From DATGEO01 sp035310015 (GTDB taxonomy: Bacteria; Chloroflexota; Dormibacteria; Dormibacterales; Dormibacteraceae), in the NCBI GenBank assembly GCA_035310015.1, contig DATGEO010000165.1:1-12136 (forward strand): 12,136 bases of DNA, given 5' to 3'. How positions within the stretch are numbered: the stretch's first letter is position 1; every line of letters begins with the position of its first letter. A program made the position numbers and the translations under genes. Under the pieces are notes generated by a model. The model was not told where the DNA came from and ran no database searches. It saw only the letters and a list, made by a program, of their open reading frames with translations. Below, piece by piece: positions 1 to 10,591 of this stretch.

Positions 1-387
1 TCGGCGCGCACGATCGCGGTGGTCGGCGCCTCGCGCGATCCAGGAAAGGCCGGCGGCTCCGTGCCCTTCGGGCTGCAGCGCCGCGGTTTTCGCATCATCC
101 CCGTGAACCCGTACGCGGACGAGCTCTTCGGCGAGCGCGTCTACCGCTCCCTGACCGACATCACCGAGCACGTGGACCTCGTCGACGTCTTCCGGCCGGC
201 CGCGGATGCGCCGGAGATCGCCCGCCAGGCGGCGGCCATAGGCGCCGGGGCGCTGTGGCTGCAGCTGGACATCCGCTCGGCGGAGGCCCGGCGGATCGCC
301 GAGGCGGCCGGGCTCGACTACGTCGAGGACGAGTGCACCGCGGTGGTCAGCGCCCTGCACCGGATCACGCCAACCGCCGCCGCCTAA
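1..387 (+). CDS. CoA-binding domain protein (YccU-like), 5' end missing
   Basis: The reading frame is open from base 1 and ends at TAA 385-387, giving 128 visible residues; the true start lies to the left of the window. The first visible residues, SARTIAVVGAS, form the first beta strand and glycine loop of a Rossmann-type CoA_binding domain. They are followed by family motifs: a lysine/glycine segment (DPGKAGGSVPFGL), IIPVNPYADELFGERVYRSL, and VDVFRPAADAPEI, then GALWLQLDI and a C-terminal AGLDYVEDEC. This is the pattern of small stand-alone CoA-binding proteins of about 140 residues, so only a dozen or so residues should be missing. Family members bind CoA or a related nucleotide; a precise role is not known. 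The usual C-terminal Cys-x-x-x-x-His ending is altered here (DECTAVVSALH). A GTG at 19 is in frame but would cut into the first strand, so it is unlikely to be the start. It is in the same direction as glgE, 69 bases upstream, but a functional link is not evident. Confidence 0.85.
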   Translation, partial: SARTIAVVGASRDPGKAGGSVPFGLQRRGFRIIPVNPYADELFGERVYRSLTDITEHVDLVDVFRPAADAPEIARQAAAIGAGALWLQLDIRSAEARRIAEAAGLDYVEDECTAVVSALHRITPTAAA

Positions 388-395
388 ACGAGCCT

Positions 396-411
396 GGGCG
401 CTTTAGCGCCC
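396..411 (+). terminator. small GC hairpin after the CoA-binding gene
   Basis: A perfect 6-bp stem, GGGCGC (396-401) and GCGCCC (406-411), closes a TTTA loop nine bases after the stop codon of the CoA-binding gene. It is followed by CCTTGC rather than a run of T, so it is at best a weak intrinsic terminator. It could also sit in the leader of the glgE transcript. This is the only structure I see in the 69-base gap 388-456. Confidence 0.35.
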
Positions 412-456
412 CTTGCACGCTACCGGCGACGGGCGGCACATGGCACGATTGAGGCA

Positions 457-2495
457 GTGGCCCGCGCACCAGCCAGACGCCGGCCGGCGGCTTCTGGAGC
501 CCCCGCCGAAACCGCTGCCGCGCCCGACGCGGGCGTCCGCCGCCGCGTCGCCATCGAGGCCGTGACGCCTGAGGTCGACGGCGGCCGGTTCCCGGCCAAG
601 CGCTCGGTCGGCGAGACAGTGATCGTGGAGGCCGACATCTTCGCCGACGGGCACGACTCGCTGACCGCCGTGCTCCGGCACCGCCACGAATCGTCCGCAG
701 GCTGGACCGAGACGCCGCTGACGCCGCTGGTCAACGACCGGTGGCGCGGCCGCTTCGCCGTGACCAAGCTCGGCCGCTACCTGTTCACGGTCGAGGGCTG
801 GGTCAACCCCTTCCAGACGTGGAGGAAGCAGCTGGCCAAGCGCGTCGAGGCGCGCCAGGACGTCAAGGTCGACCTGGAGATCGGCGCCCGGATGGTCGAG
901 GCCGCGGCCGGCCGGGCACCCGCCCCCGACGCCGCTCGCCTGGCCGGGCTCGCGCAGGCCCTGCGCAAGCAGGGCGCGGCCATGCCCGCGGCCCAGCGCG
1001 ACGAGCTCGAGACGCTCATGGACCGGTATGCGGACCGGAGCCTCTCCACGACCTACGCGCGAGAGCTCGAGATAGTGGTCGAGCCCGAGCGCGCGCGCTT
1101 CGGCGCCTGGTACGAGATCTTCCCGCGCTCGACCGGCAAGCCCGGCGTGCACGGCACCTTCAGCGACCTCGAGCGGCGGCTGCCTTACATCTCGGGCATG
1201 GGCTTCGACATCCTTTACCTGCCGCCGATCCACCCCATCGGCAAGACGCACCGCAAGGGCCGGAACAACAGCGTGAAGGCCGCGCCCGGCGACCCGGGCA
1301 GCCCGTGGGCGATCGGCTCGGACGAGGGCGGCCACAAGGCGGTCAACCCGCAGCTCGGGACGCTCGACGACTTCCGCCGGTTCGTGCGAGTGGCCGGCGA
1401 GCACGGCCTCTCGGTCGCCCTCGACATCGCTTTCCAGTGCTCGCCCGACCACCCGTACGTGCGCGAGCACCCGGAGTGGTTCAAGCACCGCCCGGACGGC
1501 ACCATCCAGTACGCCGAGAACCCGCCGAAGAAGTACGAGGACATCGTCCCCTTCGACTTCGAGACGGAGGACTGGCGCGAGCTCTGGCAGGAGCTGCTTT
1601 CGGTCGTGGTGTTCTGGATCGAGCAGGGCGTGCGCGTGTTTCGCGTCGACAACCCGCACACCAAGCCGTTTCCCTTCTGGGAGTGGCTGATCCGCGAGAT
1701 CCGGCAGCGCCAGCCGGATGTGATCTTCCTCTCCGAGGCATTCACGCGGCCGAAAGTGATGTACCGCCTGGCCAAGTGCGGCTTCAGCCAGTCGTACACC
1801 TACTTCGCGTGGCGCAACACCGCGTGGGAGATCGCCCAGTACCTCACCGAGATCTCGCAGCCGCCGATCAACGACTTCATGCGGCCGAACCTTTGGCCGA
1901 ACACGCCCGACATCCTCAACGAGTACCTGCAGCACGGCGGGCGCCCGGCGTTCGCGGCGCGCTTCATGCTCGCGGCGACGCTCGGCGCGAGCTACGGCAT
2001 CTACGGGCCGGCGTTCGAGCTGGGCGAGGCGCGGCCGCGCGAGCCGGCATCGGAGGAGTACCTCGACTCCGAGAAGTACCAGCTGCGGAGCTGGAACATC
2101 GACAGCCCCGACAGCCTTCGGGAGCTGATCACTGTCGTGAACAAGGTGCGGAGGGAGAACCCCGCGCTGCAGAGTGACCGCACGCTGCGGTTCCACTCGA
2201 CCGAGAACGAATGGCTCGTCGGCTACACCAAGAGCACCGACGACCTGAACGATGTGGTGCTGACGGTCGTCAACGTCGATCCGAAGCGCACGCAGGCGGG
2301 CATGGTCACGCTGCCGCTCGACGACCTTGGCCTGCCCCGCGACAAGCCGTACCAGGCCCACGAGCTGCTGACCGGGGCGCGCTACGTGTGGAACGGCCCC
2401 CGCAACTACGTCGAGATCAATCCGGGCAGCGCACCGGGCCAGGTCTTCCGCTTCCGCCGCCAGCTCCGCACCGAGCACGATTTCGAGTACTTCAT

Positions 2496-2499
<4 letters not shown>
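457..2499 (+). CDS. glgE: GlgE, maltose-1-phosphate maltosyltransferase (GH13_3)
   Basis: This 680-residue protein is full length for GlgE. It transfers maltosyl units from alpha-maltose-1-phosphate to the non-reducing end of alpha-1,4-glucans, releasing phosphate, in the cytoplasm. After a variable basic Ala/Arg/Pro-rich tail of about 30 residues comes the N-terminal beta domain (VTPEVDGGRFPAKR, then VIVEADIFADGHD). A helical insertion (about 145-205) and the catalytic barrel (from FGAWYEIFPRS) follow. The nucleophile is D398 in FRVDNPHTKPFPFWEW, the acid/base is E427 in IFLSEAFTRP, and the third carboxylate is probably D485 in NTPDIL. These match the D394/E423 spacing of Streptomyces GlgE. 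Substrate-site segments GRNNSVKAAPGDPGSPWAIG and NPPKKYEDIVPFDFET are intact. GTG 457 is the only usable in-frame start after the preceding stop. A GAGG lies only two bases before it, so the ribosome site is poor. Its TGA overlaps the GTG start of the next gene. The combination of motifs excludes ordinary amylases. Confidence 0.96.
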
Positions 2500-5878
<3,379 letters not shown>

Positions 5879-5882
<4 letters not shown>

Positions 5883-7768
5883 TCGCGAACTCGCTCCTCA
5901 CGCCGTTCGACCTGCACCTCTTCAACGAGGGCACGCACACCCACCTGTACGAGAAGCTCGGCGCGCACCTGGTCGAGGGTGGCGGCGCGACGTTCGCGGT
6001 CTGGGCGCCCAACGCCGATGCGGTGAGCGTGATCGGCGACTTCAACGGCTGGGATCGAAGCGCCAACCCGCTGCAGGCGCGCGAGCAGTCCGGCATCTGG
6101 GAGGGCTTCGTCGCCGGCGCCAGGCACGGCGCGCTCTACAAGTACTACATCCACTCCCGCGTGACGCGGGCGGGGACGGACAAGGCGGACCCGTTCGCGA
6201 CGTTCGCCGAGCCGCCGCCGCGGCAGGCGTCGGTGGTCTGGGACCTGGGCTACGAGTGGCACGACCAGGGCTGGATGGAGCAGCGATCGCTGAGCAACGG
6301 CCGCGGCGCGCCGTGGTCGGTGTACGAGATGCACCTGGGCTCGTGGCGGCGAGTTCCGGAGGACCACAACCGGCACCTGTCCTATCGCGAGCTGGCGCCG
6401 AAGCTCACCGAGTACGTGAAAGGCCTCGGCTTCACCCACGTCGAGATGATGCCCGTGATGGAGCATCCCTTCTACGGCTCGTGGGGCTACCAGACCACGG
6501 GCTACTTCGCGCCGACGAGCCGCTACGGCACGCCGCAGGATTTCATGTACCTCGTCGACCACCTGCACCAGAACGGCATCGGCGTGATTCTCGATTGGGT
6601 GCCGTCGCACTTCCCCGCCGATGAGTTCGGCCTGCAGCTGTTCGACGGCACGCACCTGTACGAGCACGCCGACCCGCGCCTTGGCATCCATCCGGACTGG
6701 GGCAGCTCGATCTTCAACTACGGGCGCAACGAGGTTCGCGGCTTCCTCATCAGCAGCGCGCTCTCGTGGATGAACCGCTACCACGTCGACGGGCTGCGCG
6801 TCGACGCCGTCGCGTCGATGCTCTACCTCGACTACTCGCGCAAGCAGGGCGAATGGATCCCCAACAAGTTCGGCGGCCGCGAGAACCTCGAGGCCGTCGA
6901 CCTCCTGCGCCGGTTCAACATCGAGGTCTTCCGCGAGCATTCCGACACGCAGACCATGGCCGAGGAGTCGACCTCGTGGCCGATGGTGTCGCGGCCGACG
7001 TACATCGGCGGCCTCGGCTTTGGCATGAAGTGGGACATGGGCTGGATGCACGACACCCTCGACTACATGTCGAAGGAGCCGATCTACCGCAAGTTCGAGC
7101 ACCAGCGGCTCACCTTCCGGATGCTCTACGCCTGGACCGAGAACTACATGCTGCCCCTGTCGCACGACGAGGTCGTGCACGGCAAGGGGTCGCTGCTGGC
7201 GAAGATGCCCGGCGACGACTGGCAGAAGTTCGCGAACCTGCGCCTCCTGTTCGCCTGGATGTACGCGCAGCCGGGCAAGAAGCTCATCTTCATGGGCGGC
7301 GAGTTCGGCCAGTGGCACGAGTGGGACCACGACTCGAGCCTGGACTGGCACCTGCTCGACTCCCCCGCGCACGCCGGCGTGAGCCACTGGGTCGGCGACC
7401 TGAACCACCTGCTGCGCACGCACCGCGCGATGCACGAGCTCGACTTCGAGCCCGCCGGCTTCTCCTGGATCGACGTGACCGACAACGACAACAGCGTCGT
7501 GAGCCTCATCCGCCGGGGCTCGCGGCCCGAGGACATAGTGGTGGCCGTCTTCAACTTCACGCCGGTGCCGAGGTACAACTACCAGATCGGCGTGCCCTTC
7601 GAGGGCCACTGGCAGGAGATCCTGAACTCCGACGCGCCGACGTACGGCGGCAGCGGCCAGGGCAACCTCGGGGGTGTCGACGCGTCGCCGGTCTGGCGGC
7701 ACGGCCACCGCCACAGCCTCAACCTCACCCTGCCGCCGCTGGCGGCGGTGTTCCTGAAGCCCGGTTAG
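5879..7768 (+). CDS. glgB: GlgB, 1,4-alpha-glucan branching enzyme (GH13_9)
   Basis: This 629-residue enzyme cuts alpha-1,4-glucan chains and re-attaches them through alpha-1,6 bonds, branching the polymer made by GlgE. It begins LTPFDLHLFNEGTHTHLYEK and runs straight into a CBM48 domain (about 35-125, with FAVWAPNADAVSVIGDFNGW). The catalytic barrel starts at YEMHLGSWRR and contains MEHPFYGSWGYQTTGYFAPT. Catalytic residues are nucleophile D309 (VDGLRVDAVASMLYLDYSR), acid/base E362 (TMAEESTSWP) and D430 (LSHDEVVHGKGS). A C-terminal beta domain ends near LPPLAAVFLKPG. It is about 100 residues shorter than the E. coli enzyme because the extra N-terminal (N1) domain is absent, which is common in the short GlgB group. 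It is the last gene of the operon and its TAG (7766-7768) interlocks with the stop codon of the opposing transporter gene. Confidence 0.96.
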
Positions 7769-9222
7769 GCCACCTGCTCGCTTTCGGCGAGCTGGACGGC
7801 GAGCTGCGGCTGGTAGCGGTCACGCAGCAGCGCGACCGTCATCCCCACCGTGATCGCGACCAGCGCCGCGGACACGAACCACGCGAGGTGAAAGCCGCCG
7901 GAGAGCGCGGCCACGATGTTCGACCCGCCCTGCGCCAGCGCGACGGTTCGGCCCGCGGCAAGTGTCGCCAGCACCGCCAGGCCGAGCGCGCCGCCGACCT
8001 GCCCCGCCGTGTTGAGAAGGCCCGAGCCGACGCCTGCATCCTCCGGCCGGACGCCGGCCATCGCGATCATCGTGACCGCGGGGAAGGCGAGTCCACCGCC
8101 CAGGCCGAGCAGCGCGAGTGGAACCATCATGTGCACCGGGTACACCGAGAACTCCGGCCCCATGGCCAGCCACAGGAGCGCCGCGGCGACGAGCGCCTGG
8201 CCGGCGACCAGCATGGCCAGGGGACCGAACCTCGTGATGAGCAGCGACGAGAATCGCACCGAGAAGGCCCCCATCACCACCGCCACGGGCAGGAACGCGA
8301 GTCCGATCGACAGCGGCCCGTAGCCCATGACCCGCTCCAGGTCCAGCGACCCCATGAAGAAGAACCCGAGGAACCCCGCCGACATGAGGCCCTGGACGGC
8401 GTTGGCCGCGGAAAGCTTCCGCGAGACGAACATGCGGAGGGGCAGGATCGGGTTGCGCGCGGTCGCCTGCCGCAGGACGAAGCCGGCCAGCATCGCCACC
8501 GCGATCGCGCCGAAGGCGGCCGTGTGCACCGACGCCAGGCCGTAGTCGGACGACTCCACGATGGCGTACACGCCGACCATGAGCGCGCCTGTGACGAGGA
8601 TTGCGCCAAGCACGTCGGCGCCGTCGCCCAGGCCCAGCCCGCGGTCGCTTTCGAGCACGCGAGCCGCGACCGCAATCGTGGCGGCGCCGATGGGCAGGTT
8701 CACGAAGAAGATCCAGTGCCAGCTGACGGCCTGGGTGATGAGACCGCCGGCGAGCAGTCCGACCGCGGCGCCCGCGGAGGCGATGACACTGAACACCCCG
8801 AACGCGCGTGCCTGTTCGTCAGCTCGGGGAAACAGGCCGACGATCATGGCGAGGATGACCGCCGAGCTCACCGCGCCGCCGACGCCCTGCACGAAGCGGG
8901 CGGCGATCAGCATGCCCTGCGTGAACGAGAGGCCGCACAGCACGGAGGCGGCGGTGAAGATCACAAGCCCCGCAATGAAGACTCGCTTGCGGCCGAGCAG
9001 ATCGCCCATGCGCCCTGCCAGCAGCAGCAGTCCGGCGAAAGCGATGAGGTATGCGTTCATCACCCAGGCCAGGCCGGACTGGGTGAACCCGAGGTCGCGC
9101 TGAATCGAAGGCAGCGCCACGTTGACGATCGTCATGTCGACGACGATCAACAGGAAACCGGCGCACAGGACGGTCAGCGAGATCCAGCGTGAGTTTTTCA
9201 TGCCCGGTTGGACGAGCGCCAC
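7765..9222 (-). CDS. DHA2-family MFS drug/proton antiporter, 14 TM helices
   Basis: This inner-membrane protein of up to 485 residues should use the proton gradient to export small, probably hydrophobic or cationic molecules; its substrate cannot be read from sequence. I count fourteen hydrophobic segments, from WISLTVLCAGFLLIVV near residue 13 to FHLAWFVSAALVAITVGM near 455, as expected for the EmrB/QacA (DHA2) group. Family motifs are the helix 1 signature VDMTIVNVALPSI, motif A GRMGDLLGRKRVF between helices 2 and 3, and a helix 5 glycine-rich segment GAAVGLLAGG followed by SWHWIFFVNLPIG. The helix 5 motif lacks the usual prolines of antiporter motif C. The start is either GTG 9222 or ATG 9201, seven codons later; neither has a good ribosome site, and ATG (MKNSRWISL) fits typical family N termini. 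It converges on glgB and diverges from the STAS gene; a palindrome lies just upstream. Confidence 0.92.
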   Translation of the reverse strand: MALVQPGMKNSRWISLTVLCAGFLLIVVDMTIVNVALPSIQRDLGFTQSGLAWVMNAYLIAFAGLLLLAGRMGDLLGRKRVFIAGLVIFTAASVLCGLSFTQGMLIAARFVQGVGGAVSSAVILAMIVGLFPRADEQARAFGVFSVIASAGAAVGLLAGGLITQAVSWHWIFFVNLPIGAATIAVAARVLESDRGLGLGDGADVLGAILVTGALMVGVYAIVESSDYGLASVHTAAFGAIAVAMLAGFVLRQATARNPILPLRMFVSRKLSAANAVQGLMSAGFLGFFFMGSLDLERVMGYGPLSIGLAFLPVAVVMGAFSVRFSSLLITRFGPLAMLVAGQALVAAALLWLAMGPEFSVYPVHMMVPLALLGLGGGLAFPAVTMIAMAGVRPEDAGVGSGLLNTAGQVGGALGLAVLATLAAGRTVALAQGGSNIVAALSGGFHLAWFVSAALVAITVGMTVALLRDRYQPQLAVQLAESEQVA

Positions 9223-9231
9223 AGGGAGAAC

Positions 9232-9253
9232 TAATCGGTCCCGGCGCCGATTA
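9232..9253. promoter_or_regulatory. palindromic operator-like site in the divergent gap
   Basis: Perfect 7-bp arms TAATCGG (9232-9238) and CCGATTA (9247-9253) flank an 8-base centre whose middle is also symmetric (CCGG at 9241-9244). The site lies 10 bases upstream of the transporter's GTG and 26 bases upstream of the STAS ATG, in the only AT-containing patch of the neighbourhood. Its size and position are what a dimeric repressor site (TetR or MarR class) over a divergent promoter would show. No regulator gene of either class is in this window, so the binding protein is unknown. Confidence 0.5.
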
Positions 9254-9278
9254 ATTTCGTGCTGTTTCTCGGTCAGAT

Positions 9279-9554
9279 ATGGCGATGAGGCGGATCAGGC
9301 TCGTCGTCGATTGTGGATGCATCTCCGACCCCACGATCGCCACCGTGGACGAGATCGCGCGGGCGAAGCTGGAGGCCAGTCGCGCCGGCTGCGCCCTGGA
9401 GTTGAGGGACGTCTGCCCGAACCTGCTCGAGCTGCTGGACCTTGCGGGCCTGGCGGCCCTTCTACTCGCCGAACGTGAGCGGCAGGCCGAAGAGCGGGAA
9501 GAGCCTTACGGTGTCGAGGAAGAAGGTGAGCTCGGCGATCTTTCCGTCTCGTAG
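9279..9554 (+). CDS. short STAS-domain-like protein
   Basis: This 91-residue protein starts at ATG 9279 (a second ATG, codon 3, lies at 9285; an in-frame stop at 9252 excludes a longer form). The segment DPTIATVDEIARAKLEASRAG followed by CALELRDVCPNLLELLDLAGL resembles the second half of a STAS domain, as in anti-sigma-factor antagonists. The first half is reduced to one strand (RIRLVVDCG), and the canonical D-S-S-G phosphorylation site is not present, so phospho-switching is doubtful. The last 30 or so residues (from ERERQAEEREEPYGV) are highly charged and are encoded on the strand opposite the 3' end of the sigma factor gene (overlap 9462-9554). From memory, short STAS genes beside sigma factors with such tails occur in other high-GC bacteria, but I cannot verify this here. 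A role in modulating the neighbouring sigma factor is inference. No clear ribosome site is seen. Confidence 0.6.
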   Translation: MAMRRIRLVVDCGCISDPTIATVDEIARAKLEASRAGCALELRDVCPNLLELLDLAGLAALLLAERERQAEEREEPYGVEEEGELGDLSVS

Positions 9555-10451
9555 CTCGAGCACCTGGAGGGCCCAGGGCTCATAGCTGCCGGGCCCGCCG
9601 CTCGGGCTCGGCTTGTACTGGCCGAACGCCGGCTGCCCGTTGGCGCTGACGACCGGGATGACGCGCGAGCCGCTGCAGCCGATGCCCGGGCCGACCCACC
9701 AGGCGAAGATGTCGTCGCGCCCGGCGAGCCACATGTCGTACGGAGGCATGGACTGGGAGGCGTCCTCGCGGATGAGCGCAGCGAGGGCTTTCATGTCGTA
9801 GCGCTCGAAGGCGACCACGTAGCGATCGAGGAGGGCGCGATCCGCCTGGCTGAGCTCCGGCGCCGGGTCGGTCGAGCTGAGGTTGCTCTTCGCCAGCGTC
9901 GCCCGCGCGCGCTGCAGCGAGCTCGTGACCGAGGCCACGGTCGTGTCGAGCAGCTCGGCGACCTCGGTGGCCTCCCAGCGCAGCACCTCTCTGAGGATGA
10001 GAACGGCCCTCTGCCGCGCGGGCAGCTTCTGCAGCGCGGCGACGAGAGCCAGGCGAACCGATTCGCGCTCCACGGCCTGGTCGGCGGGGTCGGGCTCGGG
10101 CGCGATGAGCGACATCGGGATGGGCTCGACCCAGCGCTTGTCCGTGGGGATGTTGAGGTGAATGGCCAGCGGCTCGCACGCCGAGCCGAGGTCCATCGGG
10201 CGGACGCGCCGGTCCTGGCCCCTGAGCATGTCGAGGCAGACGTTGGTGGCGATGCGGTACAGCCATGACCGCAGAGCGGAGCGGCCCTCGAACTTGTCGC
10301 GGCTGCGCCAGGCGCGCACGAAGGCCTCCTGCACCGCGTCCTCGGCGTCGAACGGCGAGCCAAGCATGCGGTAGCAGTAGCCGATCAGAGCCGAGCGGTA
10401 TTCCTCGAACTCCGCGAAATCATGCGTGCGGTCAAGCGTCGACTGCTGCAC
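9462..10451 (-). CDS. ECF sigma factor with C-terminal SnoaL-like domain (SigG/SigX5 type)
   Basis: This sigma-70-family protein of about 329 residues directs RNA polymerase to its own promoters. Region 2 spans about 18-85 (YRMLGSPFDAEDAVQEAFVR, then FEGRSALRSWLYRIATNVCL). Region 4 spans about 130-188 (LQKLPARQRAVLILREVLRW, then ATEVAELLDTTVASVTSSLQ, a helix-turn-helix). The remaining 125 or so residues form a SnoaL-like (NTF2-fold) domain with PPYDMWLAGRDDIF, ANGQPAFGQY, WALQVLELRDGKIAELTFFL and the ending RLFPLFGLPL. That ending is characteristic of the TIGR02960/SigG-like group. In ECF factors with such domains the C-terminal part controls activity, replacing a classical anti-sigma gene; none is seen here. 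The start is GTG 10451 or the TTG directly before it (10454); both are almost on top of GGGGA, so the spacing is unusual. A TAAAAT lies seven bases upstream of the TTG and could make the mRNA nearly leaderless. The 3' end overlaps the STAS gene. Confidence 0.92.
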   Translation of the reverse strand: MQQSTLDRTHDFAEFEEYRSALIGYCYRMLGSPFDAEDAVQEAFVRAWRSRDKFEGRSALRSWLYRIATNVCLDMLRGQDRRVRPMDLGSACEPLAIHLNIPTDKRWVEPIPMSLIAPEPDPADQAVERESVRLALVAALQKLPARQRAVLILREVLRWEATEVAELLDTTVASVTSSLQRARATLAKSNLSSTDPAPELSQADRALLDRYVVAFERYDMKALAALIREDASQSMPPYDMWLAGRDDIFAWWVGPGIGCSGSRVIPVVSANGQPAFGQYKPSPSGGPGSYEPWALQVLELRDGKIAELTFFLDTVRLFPLFGLPLTFGE

Positions 10452-10460
10452 CAATCCCCG

Positions 10461-10469
10461 ATTTTAGTA
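10461..10469 (-). promoter_or_regulatory. possible -10 element of the sigma factor gene
   Basis: Read on the minus strand, TACTAAAAT sits in an otherwise GC-only stretch between CCCCCC and CGGGGA, right before the sigma factor start. TAAAAT (10466-10461) is a fair -10 hexamer, and initiation 6-8 bases later would fall at or next to the start codon. No convincing -35 element lies at 16-18 bp spacing, so this is tentative. Confidence 0.3.
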
Positions 10470-10502
10470 GGGGGGCGGTCAGGCGACTGCCGCCGCGTCA
10501 GG

Positions 10503-10578
10503 GATTCCGCGCGTTTGGCGCCAGAGGCGCCCCAAAGTGCAAGGAAATGCGCGCGGGTGGATCCAAACGCGCGGAATC
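10503..10578. repeat. perfect 16-bp inverted repeat with nested hairpin
   Basis: The arms are GATTCCGCGCGTTTGG (10503-10518) and CCAAACGCGCGGAATC (10563-10578), a perfect match with 44 bases between them. Inside, GGCGCC (10517-10522), AGA, GGCGCC (10526-10531) form a second hairpin that shares GG with the left arm, so the two structures compete. The element fills most of the 137-base gap between the GH15 gene and the sigma factor gene, starting 13 bases after the GH15 stop. It could act as a rho-independent-like terminator without a T run, an mRNA 3'-end stabiliser, a control element in the sigma factor leader, or a small REP/MITE-like insert. No target-site duplication is obvious. Confidence 0.65.
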
Positions 10579-10591
10579 GGAGGTCGCGGAG

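Noticed and set aside
413..418. TTGCAC as a possible -35 box for glgE
   Set aside because: No reasonable -10 hexamer occurs 16-18 bases downstream; the nearest candidate, CACGAT at 444-449, is 25 bases away.
403..2478. A 691-codon open frame on the minus strand opposite glgE
   Set aside because: It is rich in Arg, Ala, Val and Leu with no recognisable domain, and mirrors the codon bias of glgE. Long antisense frames are expected in GC-rich coding DNA.
2211..2495. Upstream extension of the treS-mak reading frame
   Set aside because: It lies wholly inside glgE in another frame, and homology to trehalose synthases begins only after the GTG at 2496.
6766..9192. An 808-codon plus-strand frame spanning glgB and the exporter
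   Set aside because: It runs across two well-identified genes, is dominated by Arg, Gly, His, Asp and Glu, and has no domain.
10537..10544. The 8-mer GTGCAAGG, also present on the minus strand near 411-418 next to a GC hairpin
   Set aside because: An 8-base match in a 12-kb window is close to chance expectation and the surrounding structures differ.
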